NCBI RefSeq assembly: GCF_039530945.1
Contig: NZ_BAAAPC010000018.1
Span: forward strand, 79,161-143,160
DNA length: 64,000 nucleotides
Reading direction: 5' to 3'
DNA from: Nocardiopsis_C rhodophaea
GTDB lineage: Bacteria; Actinomycetota; Actinomycetes; Streptosporangiales; Streptosporangiaceae
A program made the position numbers and the translations under genes. Below are positions 25,753 through 34,756 of the stretch, piece by piece. The notes under the pieces were generated by a model. That model had not been told where the DNA came from and did not search any database. It worked only from the letters and a program-made list of their open reading frames with translations. The stretch's first letter is position 1, and every line of letters begins with the position of its first letter.

Positions 25753-26148
25753 TTGTTCCCGCTGTGTCCGAGCCCCTCGCAGGGGGGTGCACTCCTATGG
25801 ACCTCAATCGTGATCCTGGTGACCGCGGCCCTACTCCTCGTCGCTGCCTATATGGGAGCCAAAGGGAAACTGCGACCCAACTCCTTCTTCGGTATCCGAA
25901 CCAACCTGACCTTGAGCGATGACGAGGCGTGGTACGCGGTCCATCGAAAGTCCGCTCCCTGGATGGCGGCCTCGGGCGCCGCAACAGCGATCGGGGGAGC
26001 CTCCCTCATCCTCGTCAAAGACGGGCAGATGCAGGTGATCCTGCTGCTCGCCGCCCTGGGGCTGGCGCGGGGCGCTCGCATGGGCGGTGTGTCGTGTGGC
26101 GGCCGGTTGCGGCCAACCGCGGGCTCGGGCGGCGGGGGTATGGCGTAG
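25753..26148 (+). CDS. SdpI-like membrane protein, C-terminus atypical
   Basis: 131-aa frame with hydrophobic helices (TSIVILVTAALLLVAAYMGAKG and WMAASGAATAIGGASLILV, QVILLLAALGLA) and the SdpI hallmark GKLRPNSFFGIRTNLTLSDDEAWYAVHRKSAPW. SdpI proteins protect against, or signal, the SdpC toxin in Bacillus; actinobacterial homologues are uncharacterised. The tail after residue ~105 (RGARMGGVSCGGRLRPTAGSGGGG) is unlike the family, whereas another frame reads VVWRPVAANRGLG, so a frameshift near 26080 is possible. Start is uncertain: the TTG at 25753 lacks a good ribosome site. Confidence 0.55.
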   Translation: MFPLCPSPSQGGALLWTSIVILVTAALLLVAAYMGAKGKLRPNSFFGIRTNLTLSDDEAWYAVHRKSAPWMAASGAATAIGGASLILVKDGQMQVILLLAALGLARGARMGGVSCGGRLRPTAGSGGGGMA

Positions 26149-26598
26149 GGCTCCGCGGCGCGGTGGGCGGGGGCGCGGGCCGAGCGCGAATTCCCCGGCC
26201 CGGCCCGCCGTCACACCGGGTGCGGGCATGGCCGATGCCCGTTGTCCGCGGCCGAGCGGTGTTCCGCTCGGATACTGACGAAGGGCGACAAGGCATGCAC
26301 ACCTGGTTCGCAATGCACGAGCCAACTACAAATATGCCTACACTCGGATTAATTTACGATAACCACCTGCGGACGATAAGTGTGATGAGGGCCCTTCAGT
26401 ATTAGGATCTTCTTGCGAAGGCAGACTGCGAATAGCGGAAACGAATTCGTTATCCGGCACGGATGGGAGGCCTGGACCGAAGGGTGGCCGAACCGGGCGC
26501 GCGAAGTGCGGCGGAGTGATGCACGCGGCCCTGAACGCTCTGCATCGGCCCAGGACACCCGGTGACCGGTACACGAGGTTGGAGTCGTCATCAATCGC
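26149..26598. other. Long leader region of the BCCT transporter gene
   Basis: 450 bp without a supported gene and more AT-rich than its surroundings after 26280. The perfect palindrome AACGAATTCGTT (26440-26451), within CGGAAACGAATTCGTTATCCGG, is a possible operator. TAGGAT at 26403-26408 is a reasonable -10 element. An osmotically controlled promoter is expected for such a carrier but not shown. Confidence 0.4.
26440..26451. promoter_or_regulatory. Palindrome AACGAATTCGTT upstream of the BCCT gene
   Basis: Perfect 12-nt inverted repeat with further partial symmetry outside (GGA/TCC), about 150 bp before the carrier start and 30 bp after a TAGGAT -10-like hexamer. It could be a repressor site; the regulator is unknown. 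Confidence 0.3.
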
Positions 26599-28293
26599 TT
26601 GAAGTCATACATCCAGGAGCACACAAACCCACCGGTGTTCTTCATCTCCGGTGCTGTCGTCCTCGTCTTCCTCGTCGTCGGCGTGGCGATTCCCGAGCAG
26701 TTTGGTGAGGCCGCATCGAACATCCGCAATTGGATCGGGTTGAACTTCGGCTGGTTCTACATCATCTCGACCACGTTCTTCTTGATCCTCTCCGCGGCGC
26801 TCATGCTCAGCCGCTATGGGAACATCCGATTGGGGCCGGACTCCTCACGGCCGGAGTTCAGCACCCTCGCGTGGTTCGCCATGCTGTTCACCGCCGGTAT
26901 GGGTATCGGCCTGGTGTTCTGGGGCGTGGCCGAACCCGCCTACCACGCGGCGAACGACTACATCGCCCAGACCGCCGGCGTCCCGGCGGACCCCACCCAG
27001 CGGACCCCGGCGGACGATGCCGCCAACGCCAGCACGGCGATGCAGTTCACACTGTTCCACTGGGGCTTCCATCCCTGGGCCGTCTACATCATCCTCGGCC
27101 TGTCCCTGGGCTACTTCTGCTTCCGCAAGGGCCTGCCCATGCGGCCGGCCTCGGCGCTGTACCCGCTGATCGGCAACCGCATCTACGGCTGGCTCGGCAA
27201 CCTGATCGACATCCTCGCCGTCTTCGGCACGCTGTTCGGCCTGGCGACATCGCTGGGTCTGGGCACGATGCAGGTCAACACCGGCCTGAACCAGGAGTTC
27301 GGCGTCCCCGTCAGCCCGTTCGTGCAGACGCTGATCATCATCCTGATCACCTCGGTCGCGGTGGTCAGCGTGGTGGCCGGCATCGACAAGGGCATCCGGC
27401 GGCTGTCGGTGATCAACCTGTGGCTGGCGGCGGCCCTGCTGCTCATCATGTTCCTGATCGGGCCGAAGCTGTGGATCCTGAGCATGATGTACACCGGGGC
27501 GGGTGACTACCTGCAGAACCTGGTGCAGATGAGTCTGGACTTCGCGGTCAACAGTCCCGCCGGAACGGTCCCGGCGGCCGACTTCGCCAACACCTGGACC
27601 ATCTTCTACTGGGGCTGGTGGATCTCCTGGTCGCCGTTTGTCGGCATGTTCCTCGCCCGCATCTCCTACGGCCGCACCATCCGCCAGTTCGTCGTCGGTA
27701 CCCTGTTCGCCCCGGTCGGCGTCAGCGTCCTGTGGTTCGGTGTCTTCGGCGGCACCGGCATCTTCTACGACCTGTTCCGCCTCGGGGACAAGGAGCAGAT
27801 CAGCGACCTCGCCAGCGAGGCCGAGGCGACCTTCCACCTGATCGACGCCTTCCCGCTGCCCGGTATCTTCCTGTCCCTCCTGGCGCTGCTGACCATGGTC
27901 GTCGTGGTGGTCTTCTTCATCACCTCGTCCGACTCCGGTTCGCTCGTCGTGGACATGCTGACCAACGGCGGCGACCCGCACCCGGTCCGCATCCAGCGGA
28001 TCTTCTGGGCCACGATGGAGGGTGTCATCACCATCGTGCTGCTGGTCATCGGCGGCAGTAAGGCCCTGGAGGCACTCCAGGCGGCCGCCGTGTCCACTGG
28101 TCTGCCCTTCGCGGTCGTGCTCGTCATCATCGGCTTCAGCCTGCTCAAGGCGCTGCGCTCGGAGGATCCGATCTCGATGCTGCCCCAAAGCCTCAAACCG
28201 AGCAGCTCGCCCAGTCGTCCCGACGCCGCGGCGAGCGGGGAGCGGGTGCCCGTGGCCGCCCCCGACAACGTTGACAAGCCCACCGCCGAATAG
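26599..28293 (+). CDS. BCCT-family glycine betaine/choline/carnitine transporter
   Basis: 564-aa, 12-helix secondary carrier of the betaine-choline-carnitine family (BetP/OpuD-like), importing osmoprotectants with Na+ or H+. Diagnostic stretches are AMLFTAGMGIGLVFWGVAEP (the Gly-rich unwound helix) and TIFYWGWWISWSPFVGMFLARISYGRTIRQF with the conserved Trp cluster. VVVFFITSSDSGSLVVDMLT and SKALEALQAAAVSTGLPF also match. The C-terminal tail is short. The TTG at 26599 is the only standard start nearby, but its Shine-Dalgarno (GGAG, 26581) is 14 nt away; ATC at 26590 would have ideal spacing. It complements the ABC importer at 17-20 kb. Confidence 0.93.
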   Translation: MKSYIQEHTNPPVFFISGAVVLVFLVVGVAIPEQFGEAASNIRNWIGLNFGWFYIISTTFFLILSAALMLSRYGNIRLGPDSSRPEFSTLAWFAMLFTAGMGIGLVFWGVAEPAYHAANDYIAQTAGVPADPTQRTPADDAANASTAMQFTLFHWGFHPWAVYIILGLSLGYFCFRKGLPMRPASALYPLIGNRIYGWLGNLIDILAVFGTLFGLATSLGLGTMQVNTGLNQEFGVPVSPFVQTLIIILITSVAVVSVVAGIDKGIRRLSVINLWLAAALLLIMFLIGPKLWILSMMYTGAGDYLQNLVQMSLDFAVNSPAGTVPAADFANTWTIFYWGWWISWSPFVGMFLARISYGRTIRQFVVGTLFAPVGVSVLWFGVFGGTGIFYDLFRLGDKEQISDLASEAEATFHLIDAFPLPGIFLSLLALLTMVVVVVFFITSSDSGSLVVDMLTNGGDPHPVRIQRIFWATMEGVITIVLLVIGGSKALEALQAAAVSTGLPFAVVLVIIGFSLLKALRSEDPISMLPQSLKPSSSPSRPDAAASGERVPVAAPDNVDKPTAE

Positions 28294-28323
28294 GCACCGA
28301 CGAGCAGTGAAGGGAGGAATGTG

Positions 28324-28791
28324 ATGGCGCCGCAGAAGAAGAGTCGGGGCAACCCGTTCCGCGGGGTGCTCGACATGATGAGCGAGATGAACCGCATCTC
28401 CGACACGATGGCCAACCTGGAGAGCGGGACCTCGCAGCCCCGGGGGTACTCCGACGCGTGGAGTCCCGCGACCGATATCTTCGCGCGCGGATCCGACCTG
28501 TTCATCCGCTGCGAGTTGCCCGGGGTGGACCTGGATGACGTGGAGGTGTCGTTCTCGCACGGCTCTCTGACCATCGCCGGGGAGCGCAAGCGCGATGACG
28601 ACGAGGTCGTCTACTACGCCTCAGAGCGCTTCCTGGGTGCGTTCCGCCGGGAGATCACCCTGCCCGAGGGGGTCAAGGAGGCCGACATCTCGGCACGGTT
28701 CGACGACGGGCTGCTGGAGGTCAAGGTCGCCAACGCGGTCGACGCTGACGGACCCCGGCAGATCGCGATCCAGAGCCGCAAGCGCCGCTAG
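28324..28791 (+). CDS. Hsp20/alpha-crystallin small heat-shock protein
   Basis: 155-aa small chaperone. A short N-terminal arm (RGNPFRGVLDMMSEMNRISDTM) precedes the alpha-crystallin domain: WSPATDIFARGSDLFIRCELPGVDLDDVEVSFSHGSLTIAGERK, and ERFLGAFRREITLPEGVKEADISARFDDGLLEVKV containing the conserved GLL motif. An I-x-I tail motif is suggested by IAIQ. ATG follows AGGGAGG by six nt. It lies 30 bp after the BCCT gene and may be co-transcribed, followed by a strong terminator. No HspR/HAIR site was seen. Confidence 0.93.
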   Translation: MAPQKKSRGNPFRGVLDMMSEMNRISDTMANLESGTSQPRGYSDAWSPATDIFARGSDLFIRCELPGVDLDDVEVSFSHGSLTIAGERKRDDDEVVYYASERFLGAFRREITLPEGVKEADISARFDDGLLEVKVANAVDADGPRQIAIQSRKRR

Positions 28792-28816
28792 TCTCCGATC
28801 TCGCCGAACCACGCGA

Positions 28817-28855
28817 GGGCCCGGACGGATCGTCGGATCCGTCCGGGCCCTCTTT
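28817..28855 (+). terminator. Intrinsic terminator after the Hsp20 gene
   Basis: GGGCCCGGACGGATC-gtcg-GATCCGTCCGGGCCC, a 15-bp perfect stem with tetraloop followed by TCTTT. Confidence 0.9.
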
Positions 28856-28896
28856 CGCAGCGGGGGACCCCGGCATGGCGCGTGCGAGCCCGGTGG

Positions 28897-30231
28897 CTAG
28901 AAGACCCGGCCCTCCTCGTAGGGGCCGATGACCGCGAGCGCCTGGGGCCGCTTGAGGAGGTCCGCGGCGACGGCCGCCACGTCGTCGAGCGTGACCGCGT
29001 CGAAGGCCGCCAGGTCGTCGTCGAGCGAGATGTGCCGCCGGTACCCGAGCTCGTGCCCGGTCAGCCGCGCCATACGGGCGTCGGTGCCCTCGGTGGCCAG
29101 CACCCACGTCCCCTTCAGCTGCCCCTTGGCGCGGGCCAGCTCCTCCTCGGTGATTCCGGAGGCCGCGACGTCCGCGAGCTCCTCCCGGCACACGCCCAGC
29201 ACCTCGTCGATCTTCTCCGGCAGGCAGCCCGCGTACACCTGGAACAGCCCGGTGTCGGCGTACGCGCTGTGGTACGAGTGGACGGCGTAGGCCAGGCCGC
29301 GCTTCTCCCGCACCTCCTGGAACAGCCGCGACGACATACCGCCGCCCAGCGCTGCGCTCAGCACGCGCAGCGCGTACCGGCGCTCATCGGTCCGGGCCAT
29401 GCCCTCGCAGCCCAGGATGAGGTGGGCCTGCTCGGTCTCGCGCGACAGCAGCGCCGTCCCGGGGGTCACCTCCACCCGCGCGCCGCCGACCCGCGGCCCG
29501 GCCGGACGGGCGTCCCCGGCGGCCGCCAGACGCTCGGAGAACGCGGCACGGACCGCCTCCACGACGTCGTCATGGTCGAGGTTGCCCGCGGCCGACACGA
29601 TGAGCTGAGCGGGCCGGTAGGCCTCGCGGTACTGCTCCAGGATCCGCTCGCGCGGCAGCGCCCCGATCGTGTCGTTGGTCCCCAGGATGGGACGGCCCAA
29701 CGGGGATCCGGCGTACACGTGCGCGGCGATGACGTCGTCGACCAGGTCGCCCGGCTCGTCCTCGTACATCGCGATCTCTTCGAGGATGACCCCCCGCTCG
29801 GTCTCCACCTCGCCGGGGTCGAGCACCGAGTTGGCCACCATGTCCGACACGACGTCGATGGCCAGCGGCAGGTCCCGGTCCAGCACCTTGGCGTGGTAGG
29901 TCGTCTGCTCCTTGGTGGTGTAGGCGTTGTGGTCGGCACCGACACTGTCGAGCAGCGCCGAGATCCGCATCGCGTCGCGCCGCTCGGTGCCCTTGAACAG
30001 CAGGTGTTCGAGGAAGTGCGCGGCACCGGCGTGCGCGTCGTCCTCGTCGCGGGATCCGGTCGTCGCGGAGATGCCGAAGGCGGCCGACCGCACGCCCGGC
30101 ATCGCCTCGGTGAGGACGCGCAACCCGCCGGGCAGCACGGTGCGCCGCACGAGGCCCGAGCCGTCGCCCGGCTCCAGCAGGGTGACGGTGCTCCCGGGGT
30201 CCTGCTCGGCTGCGATGGGGGCAGAGCTCAT
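28897..30231 (-). CDS. M16 family zinc metallopeptidase
   Basis: 444-aa mitochondrial-processing-peptidase-like protease (M16B) of the type found next to pnp across actinobacteria. The inverted zinc motif HxxEH appears in AHFLEHLLFKGT, with the third ligand in EVETERGVILEEIAMYEDEP. The C-terminal half holds EQAHLILGCEGMAR, LGGGMSSRLFQEVREKRGLAYAVHSYHSAYADTGLFQVYAGC, the usual substrate-gripping R/Y elements. The ATG at 30231 has GAAGGAAG just upstream. Last gene of the leftward rimP-pnp superoperon; its physiological substrate is unknown. Confidence 0.93.
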   Translation of the reverse strand: MSSAPIAAEQDPGSTVTLLEPGDGSGLVRRTVLPGGLRVLTEAMPGVRSAAFGISATTGSRDEDDAHAGAAHFLEHLLFKGTERRDAMRISALLDSVGADHNAYTTKEQTTYHAKVLDRDLPLAIDVVSDMVANSVLDPGEVETERGVILEEIAMYEDEPGDLVDDVIAAHVYAGSPLGRPILGTNDTIGALPRERILEQYREAYRPAQLIVSAAGNLDHDDVVEAVRAAFSERLAAAGDARPAGPRVGGARVEVTPGTALLSRETEQAHLILGCEGMARTDERRYALRVLSAALGGGMSSRLFQEVREKRGLAYAVHSYHSAYADTGLFQVYAGCLPEKIDEVLGVCREELADVAASGITEEELARAKGQLKGTWVLATEGTDARMARLTGHELGYRRHISLDDDLAAFDAVTLDDVAAVAADLLKRPQALAVIGPYEEGRVF

Positions 30232-30289
30232 GCTTCCTTCTTCACGTCGTCGGGGGCGATGTGTCAGGGATCGCGTGAGCGAACGCGAC

Positions 30290-30321
30290 GGGGCGGCCGC
30301 ACCCTGTGGTGCGGCCGCCCC
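30290..30321 (-). terminator. Hairpin between pnp and the M16 protease gene
   Basis: GGGGCGGCCGCACC-ctgt-GGTGCGGCCGCCCC, a perfect 14-bp stem 22 nt after the pnp stop. It may end most pnp transcripts or protect the 3' end of pnp mRNA while allowing partial read-through. Confidence 0.7.
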
Positions 30322-30342
30322 GGTCATGCGTTCGTCACGGAA

Positions 30343-32652
30343 TCAGGTGTTCTCGCTGCGGGCACCGCGGGTGCGGCGGCGACGGCGCGGCGCGCCGTTG
30401 TCACCCTCGGACTCGTCCTTCTCCGGTTCGGTGTCCTTGGCCTCCGCGGTGTCGGGACCGTCAGCCGCGGCGGCTTCGGCCTCCACGACCTCCACCGGGA
30501 TCAGCGACAGCTTGCCGCGGTCGTCGATCTCGCGGATCTCCACCTGGATCTTCTCGCCGATGCTGATGACATCGTCGAGGTTCTCGATGCGCTTGCCGCC
30601 GTGCAGCTTGCGGATCTGCGAGATGTGCAGCAGGCCGTCCTTGCCCGGGAGCAGGGAGACGAACGCGCCGAACGCGGTGGTCTTGACGACCGTACCGAGG
30701 TAGCGGTCGCCGACCTCCGGCATCGTCGGGTTGGCGATGCTGTTGACCGTGTCCCGCGCGGCCTCGGCCGACGGGCCGTCGACGGCGCCGATGTAGATGG
30801 TGCCGTCGTCCTCGATCGTGATGTCGGCGCCGGTGTCCTCCTGGATCGAGTTGATCATCTTGCCCTTCGGGCCGATGACCTCGCCGATCTTGTCCACCGG
30901 GATCTTGACGGTGAGGATGCGCGGCGCGTGCGGGCTCATCTCGGCCGGGCGGTTGATGGCCTCCTGCATGACGTCCAGGATGGCCAGCCGCGCGCCGCGG
31001 GCCTGCTGCAGCGCCTTGGCCAGCTGCTCGGCGGGGATGCCGTCGAGCTTGGTGTCGAGCTGGAGTGCGGTGATGAGCTCACGGGTCCCGGCGACCTTGA
31101 AGTCCATGTCGCCGAACGCGTCCTCGGCGCCGAGGATGTCAGTCAGCGTGACGAACTTGTCGCCCTCGCTGATCAGACCCATGGCGATACCGGACACCAT
31201 TTCCTTGAGCGGGACGCCCGCCGCCATCAGCGACATGGTGGAGGCGCAGACCGAGCCCATGGACGTGGAGCCATTGGAGCCGACCGCCTCCGACACCTGC
31301 CGGATGGCGTACGGGAACTCCTCGCGGGACGGCAGAACGGGCAGCAGCGCCCGCTCCGCCAGCGCGCCGTGGCCGATTTCGCGGCGCTTGGGCGAGCCGA
31401 CGCGGCCGGTCTCCCCGGTGGAGTACGGCGGGAAGTTGTAGTTGTGCATGTAGCGCTTGGTCCGCTCGGGGTTGAGCGTGTCGACCGTCTGCTCCATGCG
31501 CAGCATGTTCAGCGTGCTGACACCCAGGATCTGGGTCTCACCGCGCTCGAACAGCGCCGAGCCGTGCGCCCGCGGGACCACGCCGACCTCGGCGCTGAGC
31601 GGGCGGATGTCCTTGGGGCCGCGGCCGTCGATGCGGACGTTGTCGCGCAGCACGCGCTCCCGCATCAGCTGCTTGGTGAGCGAGCGGAAGGCCGCACCGA
31701 CCTCCTTCTCGCGCCCCTCGAAGTCCTCGGCGAGCTTCTCCCCGGCCAGCGCCTTGACGCGGTCGAGCTCGGTCTCGCGCTCCTGCTTGTCGGCGATGGT
31801 CAGCGCCTGTGTCAGCTGCTCGCGGACCGCGCTGTCGACGGCGGCGTAGACGTCGTCCTCGTAGTCGAGGAAGATCGGGAACTCGGCTGCGATCTCGGTC
31901 GGCGGGACCTGGTCGGCCAGCGCCTGCTGGGCCCGGCACAGCACCTTGATGAACGGCTTGGCGGCCTCAAGGCCCTCGGCGACCGTCTGCTCGTTGGGGC
32001 CGACAGCACCGTCGGCGACGAGCTTCAGGGTGTGCACCGTGGACTCGGCCTCGACCATCATGATCGCGACGTCCCCGTCGTCGAGCACGCGGCCCGCCAC
32101 CACCATGTCGAAGGTGGCGTTCTCCAGCTCGCTGTGGGTCGGGAACGCGACCCACTGGCCCTCGATCAGTGCCACGCGGACGCCGCCGATCGGGCCGGAG
32201 AACGGCAGCTCGGCGAGCTGGGTGGACATCGACGCGGCGTTGATGGCGACGACGTCGTAGAGGTGGTCCGGGTGGAGCGACATGATCGTCTCGACCACCT
32301 GGATCTCGTTGCGCAGGCCGTGCCGGAACGACGGGCGCAGCGGCCGGTCGATCAGGCGGCAGGTGAGGATGGCGTCCTCGGACGGACGGCCCTCACGCCG
32401 GAAGAACGAGCCGGGAATGCGGCCCGCGGCGTACATGCGCTCCTCGACGTCCACCGTCAGCGGGAAGAAGTCGAGGTTCTCCTTGGGCCGCTTCGAAGCC
32501 GTGGTGGCCGACAGGACCATGGTCTCGTCGTCGAGGTAGGCGACGGCGGAGCCGGCGGCCTGACGAGCGAGACGGCCCGTCTCGAAGCGGATGGTACGGG
32601 TGCCGAAGCGACCGTTGTCGATGACGGCTTCGGCGGAATACGCGCCCTCCAT
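30343..32652 (-). CDS. pnp: Polyribonucleotide nucleotidyltransferase (PNPase)
   Basis: 3'-5' phosphorolytic exoribonuclease and poly(A)/polynucleotide synthase, 769 aa. Two RNase PH domains (FETGRLARQAAGSAVAYLDDETMVLSATT; IDGRGPKDIRPLSAEVGVVPRAHGSALFERGETQILGVSTL) flank a helical linker. GSNGSTSMGSVCASTMSLMAAGVP and DILGAEDAFGDMDFKVAGT form the active site. A KH domain (IGEVIGPKGKMINSIQEDTG) and an S1 domain (GTVVKTTAFGAFVSLLPGKDGLLHISQI) follow, then an acidic and finally Arg-rich tail. ATG is preceded by TAGGAGGTC. Confidence 0.97.
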   Translation of the reverse strand: MEGAYSAEAVIDNGRFGTRTIRFETGRLARQAAGSAVAYLDDETMVLSATTASKRPKENLDFFPLTVDVEERMYAAGRIPGSFFRREGRPSEDAILTCRLIDRPLRPSFRHGLRNEIQVVETIMSLHPDHLYDVVAINAASMSTQLAELPFSGPIGGVRVALIEGQWVAFPTHSELENATFDMVVAGRVLDDGDVAIMMVEAESTVHTLKLVADGAVGPNEQTVAEGLEAAKPFIKVLCRAQQALADQVPPTEIAAEFPIFLDYEDDVYAAVDSAVREQLTQALTIADKQERETELDRVKALAGEKLAEDFEGREKEVGAAFRSLTKQLMRERVLRDNVRIDGRGPKDIRPLSAEVGVVPRAHGSALFERGETQILGVSTLNMLRMEQTVDTLNPERTKRYMHNYNFPPYSTGETGRVGSPKRREIGHGALAERALLPVLPSREEFPYAIRQVSEAVGSNGSTSMGSVCASTMSLMAAGVPLKEMVSGIAMGLISEGDKFVTLTDILGAEDAFGDMDFKVAGTRELITALQLDTKLDGIPAEQLAKALQQARGARLAILDVMQEAINRPAEMSPHAPRILTVKIPVDKIGEVIGPKGKMINSIQEDTGADITIEDDGTIYIGAVDGPSAEAARDTVNSIANPTMPEVGDRYLGTVVKTTAFGAFVSLLPGKDGLLHISQIRKLHGGKRIENLDDVISIGEKIQVEIREIDDRGKLSLIPVEVVEAEAAAADGPDTAEAKDTEPEKDESEGDNGAPRRRRRTRGARSENT

Positions 32653-33051
32653 GGGCGACCTCCTACTACAGGTTTGTTCCAAGAGGTCCCGCGTCCGTAC
32701 CCCGAAGAGTGTGGTGATCGTCGTCGAGATGACGTCTCAGCCGCTCGGCGCTGTGTGCGCGGAGGGCCCTGACGACCGGTCATCGATCGAAGCCCTCGGC
32801 GCGCCTCCGCTGGGGGGCGAGCCGAAGACCACTACCGAGGACCGGCCTCGACGCGGCAGTCGAGGGTGAGGACCGCGGGAACACTTCAATTGCGATGGAG
32901 TTATCACGTGTGGATGCGACAGAGCCGCGAAGGGCGAACGCATTCACACAGCCACCACTGCGGACGATACTCCCTGGCCACAGCGGCGGGTGCCACACCC
33001 ACACACTACTAAGAAAGGGAGCGGCCGAGGCCACTCCCCCACGTCACCTGC
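32653..33051. other. rpsO-pnp intergenic leader
   Basis: About 400 bp with no credible gene. It is the 5' leader of pnp; in many bacteria this space carries an RNase III-cleaved stem for PNPase autoregulation. I can see several short GC stems but no single long duplex, so I do not assign one. Confidence 0.45.
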
Positions 33052-33321
33052 CTAGCGGCGCAAGCCGAGGCGCTCGATGAGCTTCCGGTAACGGTTGATG
33101 TCCTTCTTCGCGATGTACTTGAGAAGGCGGCGACGGCGGCCGACCATCAGCAGCAGGCCACGGCGGCTGTGGTGGTCGTGCTTGTGCGTCTTCAGGTGCT
33201 CGGTGAGCTCGGTGATCCGGTGCGTCAGCAGCGCGACCTGAACGTCGGGCGAACCGGTGTCGCCCTCGGCGGTGCCGTACTCGGCGATGATCTTTTCCTT
33301 GGTGGCGGCGTCGATCGACAC
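33052..33321 (-). CDS. rpsO: 30S ribosomal protein S15
   Basis: 89-aa S15, a primary 16S rRNA-binding protein. The sequence VSIDAATKEKIIAEYGTAEGDTGSPDVQVALLTHRITELTEHLKTHKHDHHSRRGLLLMVGRRRRLLKYI has the invariant DTGSPEVQ-like and HSRRGL...RR blocks. GTG start chosen for the exact family length. A GAAGAATGGAG stretch upstream supplies the ribosome site. Between ribF and pnp. Confidence 0.97.
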   Translation of the reverse strand: MSIDAATKEKIIAEYGTAEGDTGSPDVQVALLTHRITELTEHLKTHKHDHHSRRGLLLMVGRRRRLLKYIAKKDINRYRKLIERLGLRR

Positions 33322-33562
33322 GTCGCTCCATTCTTCTTTTTCGTCAGTACGCGGGCATGGGAATGCTCCGCACATAGCAGGCGGGGCGCAGCCGCGGTGA
33401 CCGCGCGTACGAACAGTCACCGTCAATGGAGGATCGAGGCACCGGCCCCGCGTGAACCCGCGGGACGGTGATCGGCCTGATCGGCGCTGCCCGCCCCCGC
33501 GACGGCGGCGAGCACGATCTCGATCCTTGTGTACTCGTCGCAGTCTACCGCAAACAGCGAGG

Positions 33563-34537
33563 TCACCCGACATCCGACGGATCGCCGTCGGTACCGGCCA
33601 TCAGTTCGCGGGCCTGGTCGACGTCGCGCCGCATCGCTTCGATCAGCTCGTCGACGCTGTCGAAGCGCAGCTGACCGCGGATGTGGTGGACGAACTCGAT
33701 GGCCATGGCCTCGCCGTACAGGTCGAGGTCGTCGCGGTCCAGCGCGTACGCCTCCACGGTCCGCGGGCTGCCCTCGAAGGTGGGGTTGGTGCCCACGGAG
33801 ATCGCCGCCGGCCAGCATGATTCCGCGTGCTCCCCCGGCGCGGTCCGCAGCAGCCACCCCGCGTACACGCCGTCGGCCGGGATCGCGGCGTGCGCCGGGC
33901 AGTCGAGGTTGGCCGTGGGAAAACCGAGCAACTCGCGCCCGCGCGCCGCGCCGTGCACGATCCGGCCCTCGACCCGGTGCGGACGCCCCAGCTCGACCCG
34001 TGCCTCGGCGACGTTCCCCTCGCTGAGGTAGCGGCGGATCAGCGTCGAGGTGATGGTGTCGGCATCCGCCACCAGCCGCACCCCTTCGGTGGTGAAGTCG
34101 TACTTCTCGCCGAGCGTCCGCAGCACGTCCACATCGCCCGCCGCCTTGTGTCCGAACCGGAAGTTCTCCCCCACGACCACCGCCGCCGTGTGCAGCCGGT
34201 CCACCAGGACGTGCTGCACGAACTCCTCCGCGGAAAGCCGGGACAGCTCCACGGTGAACGGCAGCACGCACACCGCGTCGGCCCCGTGCTCGGCCAGCAG
34301 CTCGGCCTTGCGGTCCGGCGGGGTGAGCACGGCCGGGTGCGGCAGGTCGCGCACGACCGAGTCGGGATGCGGTTCGAACGTGACGACCACGACCGGCAGA
34401 TCGAGCCGTCTGGCCTGGTCGACCGCTGTGCGCAGGATGGTCTGGTGGCCGCGGTGCACACCGTCGAACACCCCGATGGTCACAACGGACCGGCCCCAGT
34501 CCCGGGGTATCTCCTCCAGCCCGCCCCAACGCCGCAC
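33563..34537 (-). CDS. ribF: Bifunctional riboflavin kinase/FAD synthetase
   Basis: 324-aa enzyme converting riboflavin to FMN and then FAD. The N-terminal nucleotidyltransferase has VVTIGVFDGVHRGHQTIL with GxFDGxHxGH, VVVVTFEPHPDSVV and VVGENFRFGHKAAGD. The C-terminal kinase has GRELLGFPTANL (PTAN motif), DGVYAGWLL and IEFVHHIRGQLRFDSVDELIEAMRRDV. I prefer the GTG at 34537 (nine nt after GGGAG), giving VRRWGGLEEIP as in homologues, over the TTG six nt upstream. Its FMN output would also feed the flavin-dependent enzymes of the island. Confidence 0.95.
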   Translation of the reverse strand: MRRWGGLEEIPRDWGRSVVTIGVFDGVHRGHQTILRTAVDQARRLDLPVVVVTFEPHPDSVVRDLPHPAVLTPPDRKAELLAEHGADAVCVLPFTVELSRLSAEEFVQHVLVDRLHTAAVVVGENFRFGHKAAGDVDVLRTLGEKYDFTTEGVRLVADADTITSTLIRRYLSEGNVAEARVELGRPHRVEGRIVHGAARGRELLGFPTANLDCPAHAAIPADGVYAGWLLRTAPGEHAESCWPAAISVGTNPTFEGSPRTVEAYALDRDDLDLYGEAMAIEFVHHIRGQLRFDSVDELIEAMRRDVDQARELMAGTDGDPSDVG

Positions 34538-34659
34538 GTCCAACAGCTCCCCTCAGACGAATGTCCGCTCGAAATCTCGGCGAAAAGTCCCGGATCAACG
34601 GTACCGTTCCCGCCACGGCTGCGATCACCATGCCGCCTCCGCGTCGGTTTCCGCCCCAC

Positions 34660-34733
34660 CCCTCCGTTGATCTCGGCGATATCGACCTAATTCTGGCGGA
34701 CATTCGGTCGATATCGCCGAGATCAACGGAGGG
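34660..34733. repeat. Palindromic dispersed repeat, copy 1
   Basis: A 28-nt arm (34660-34687) and its perfect complement (34706-34733) flank the 18-nt loop TAATTCTGGCGGACATTC. Arms include GATCTCGGCGATATCGACC. The same 24-nt inner arms and the exact reverse complement of the loop recur at 42950-43015. It is located between ribF and truB on their leftward transcript. Confidence 0.9.
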
Positions 34734-34756
34734 ACCGGGAGTTCCGCGGCCGCGGT

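Noticed and set aside
28882..32772. 1296-codon plus-strand frame spanning pnp and the M16 gene
   Set aside because: Continuous only because of high third-position GC; it overlaps two certain genes and an intergenic terminator.
34660..34733. CRISPR repeat
   Set aside because: Only two copies 8 kb apart in opposite orientation, each a single long palindrome; no spacers or cas genes.
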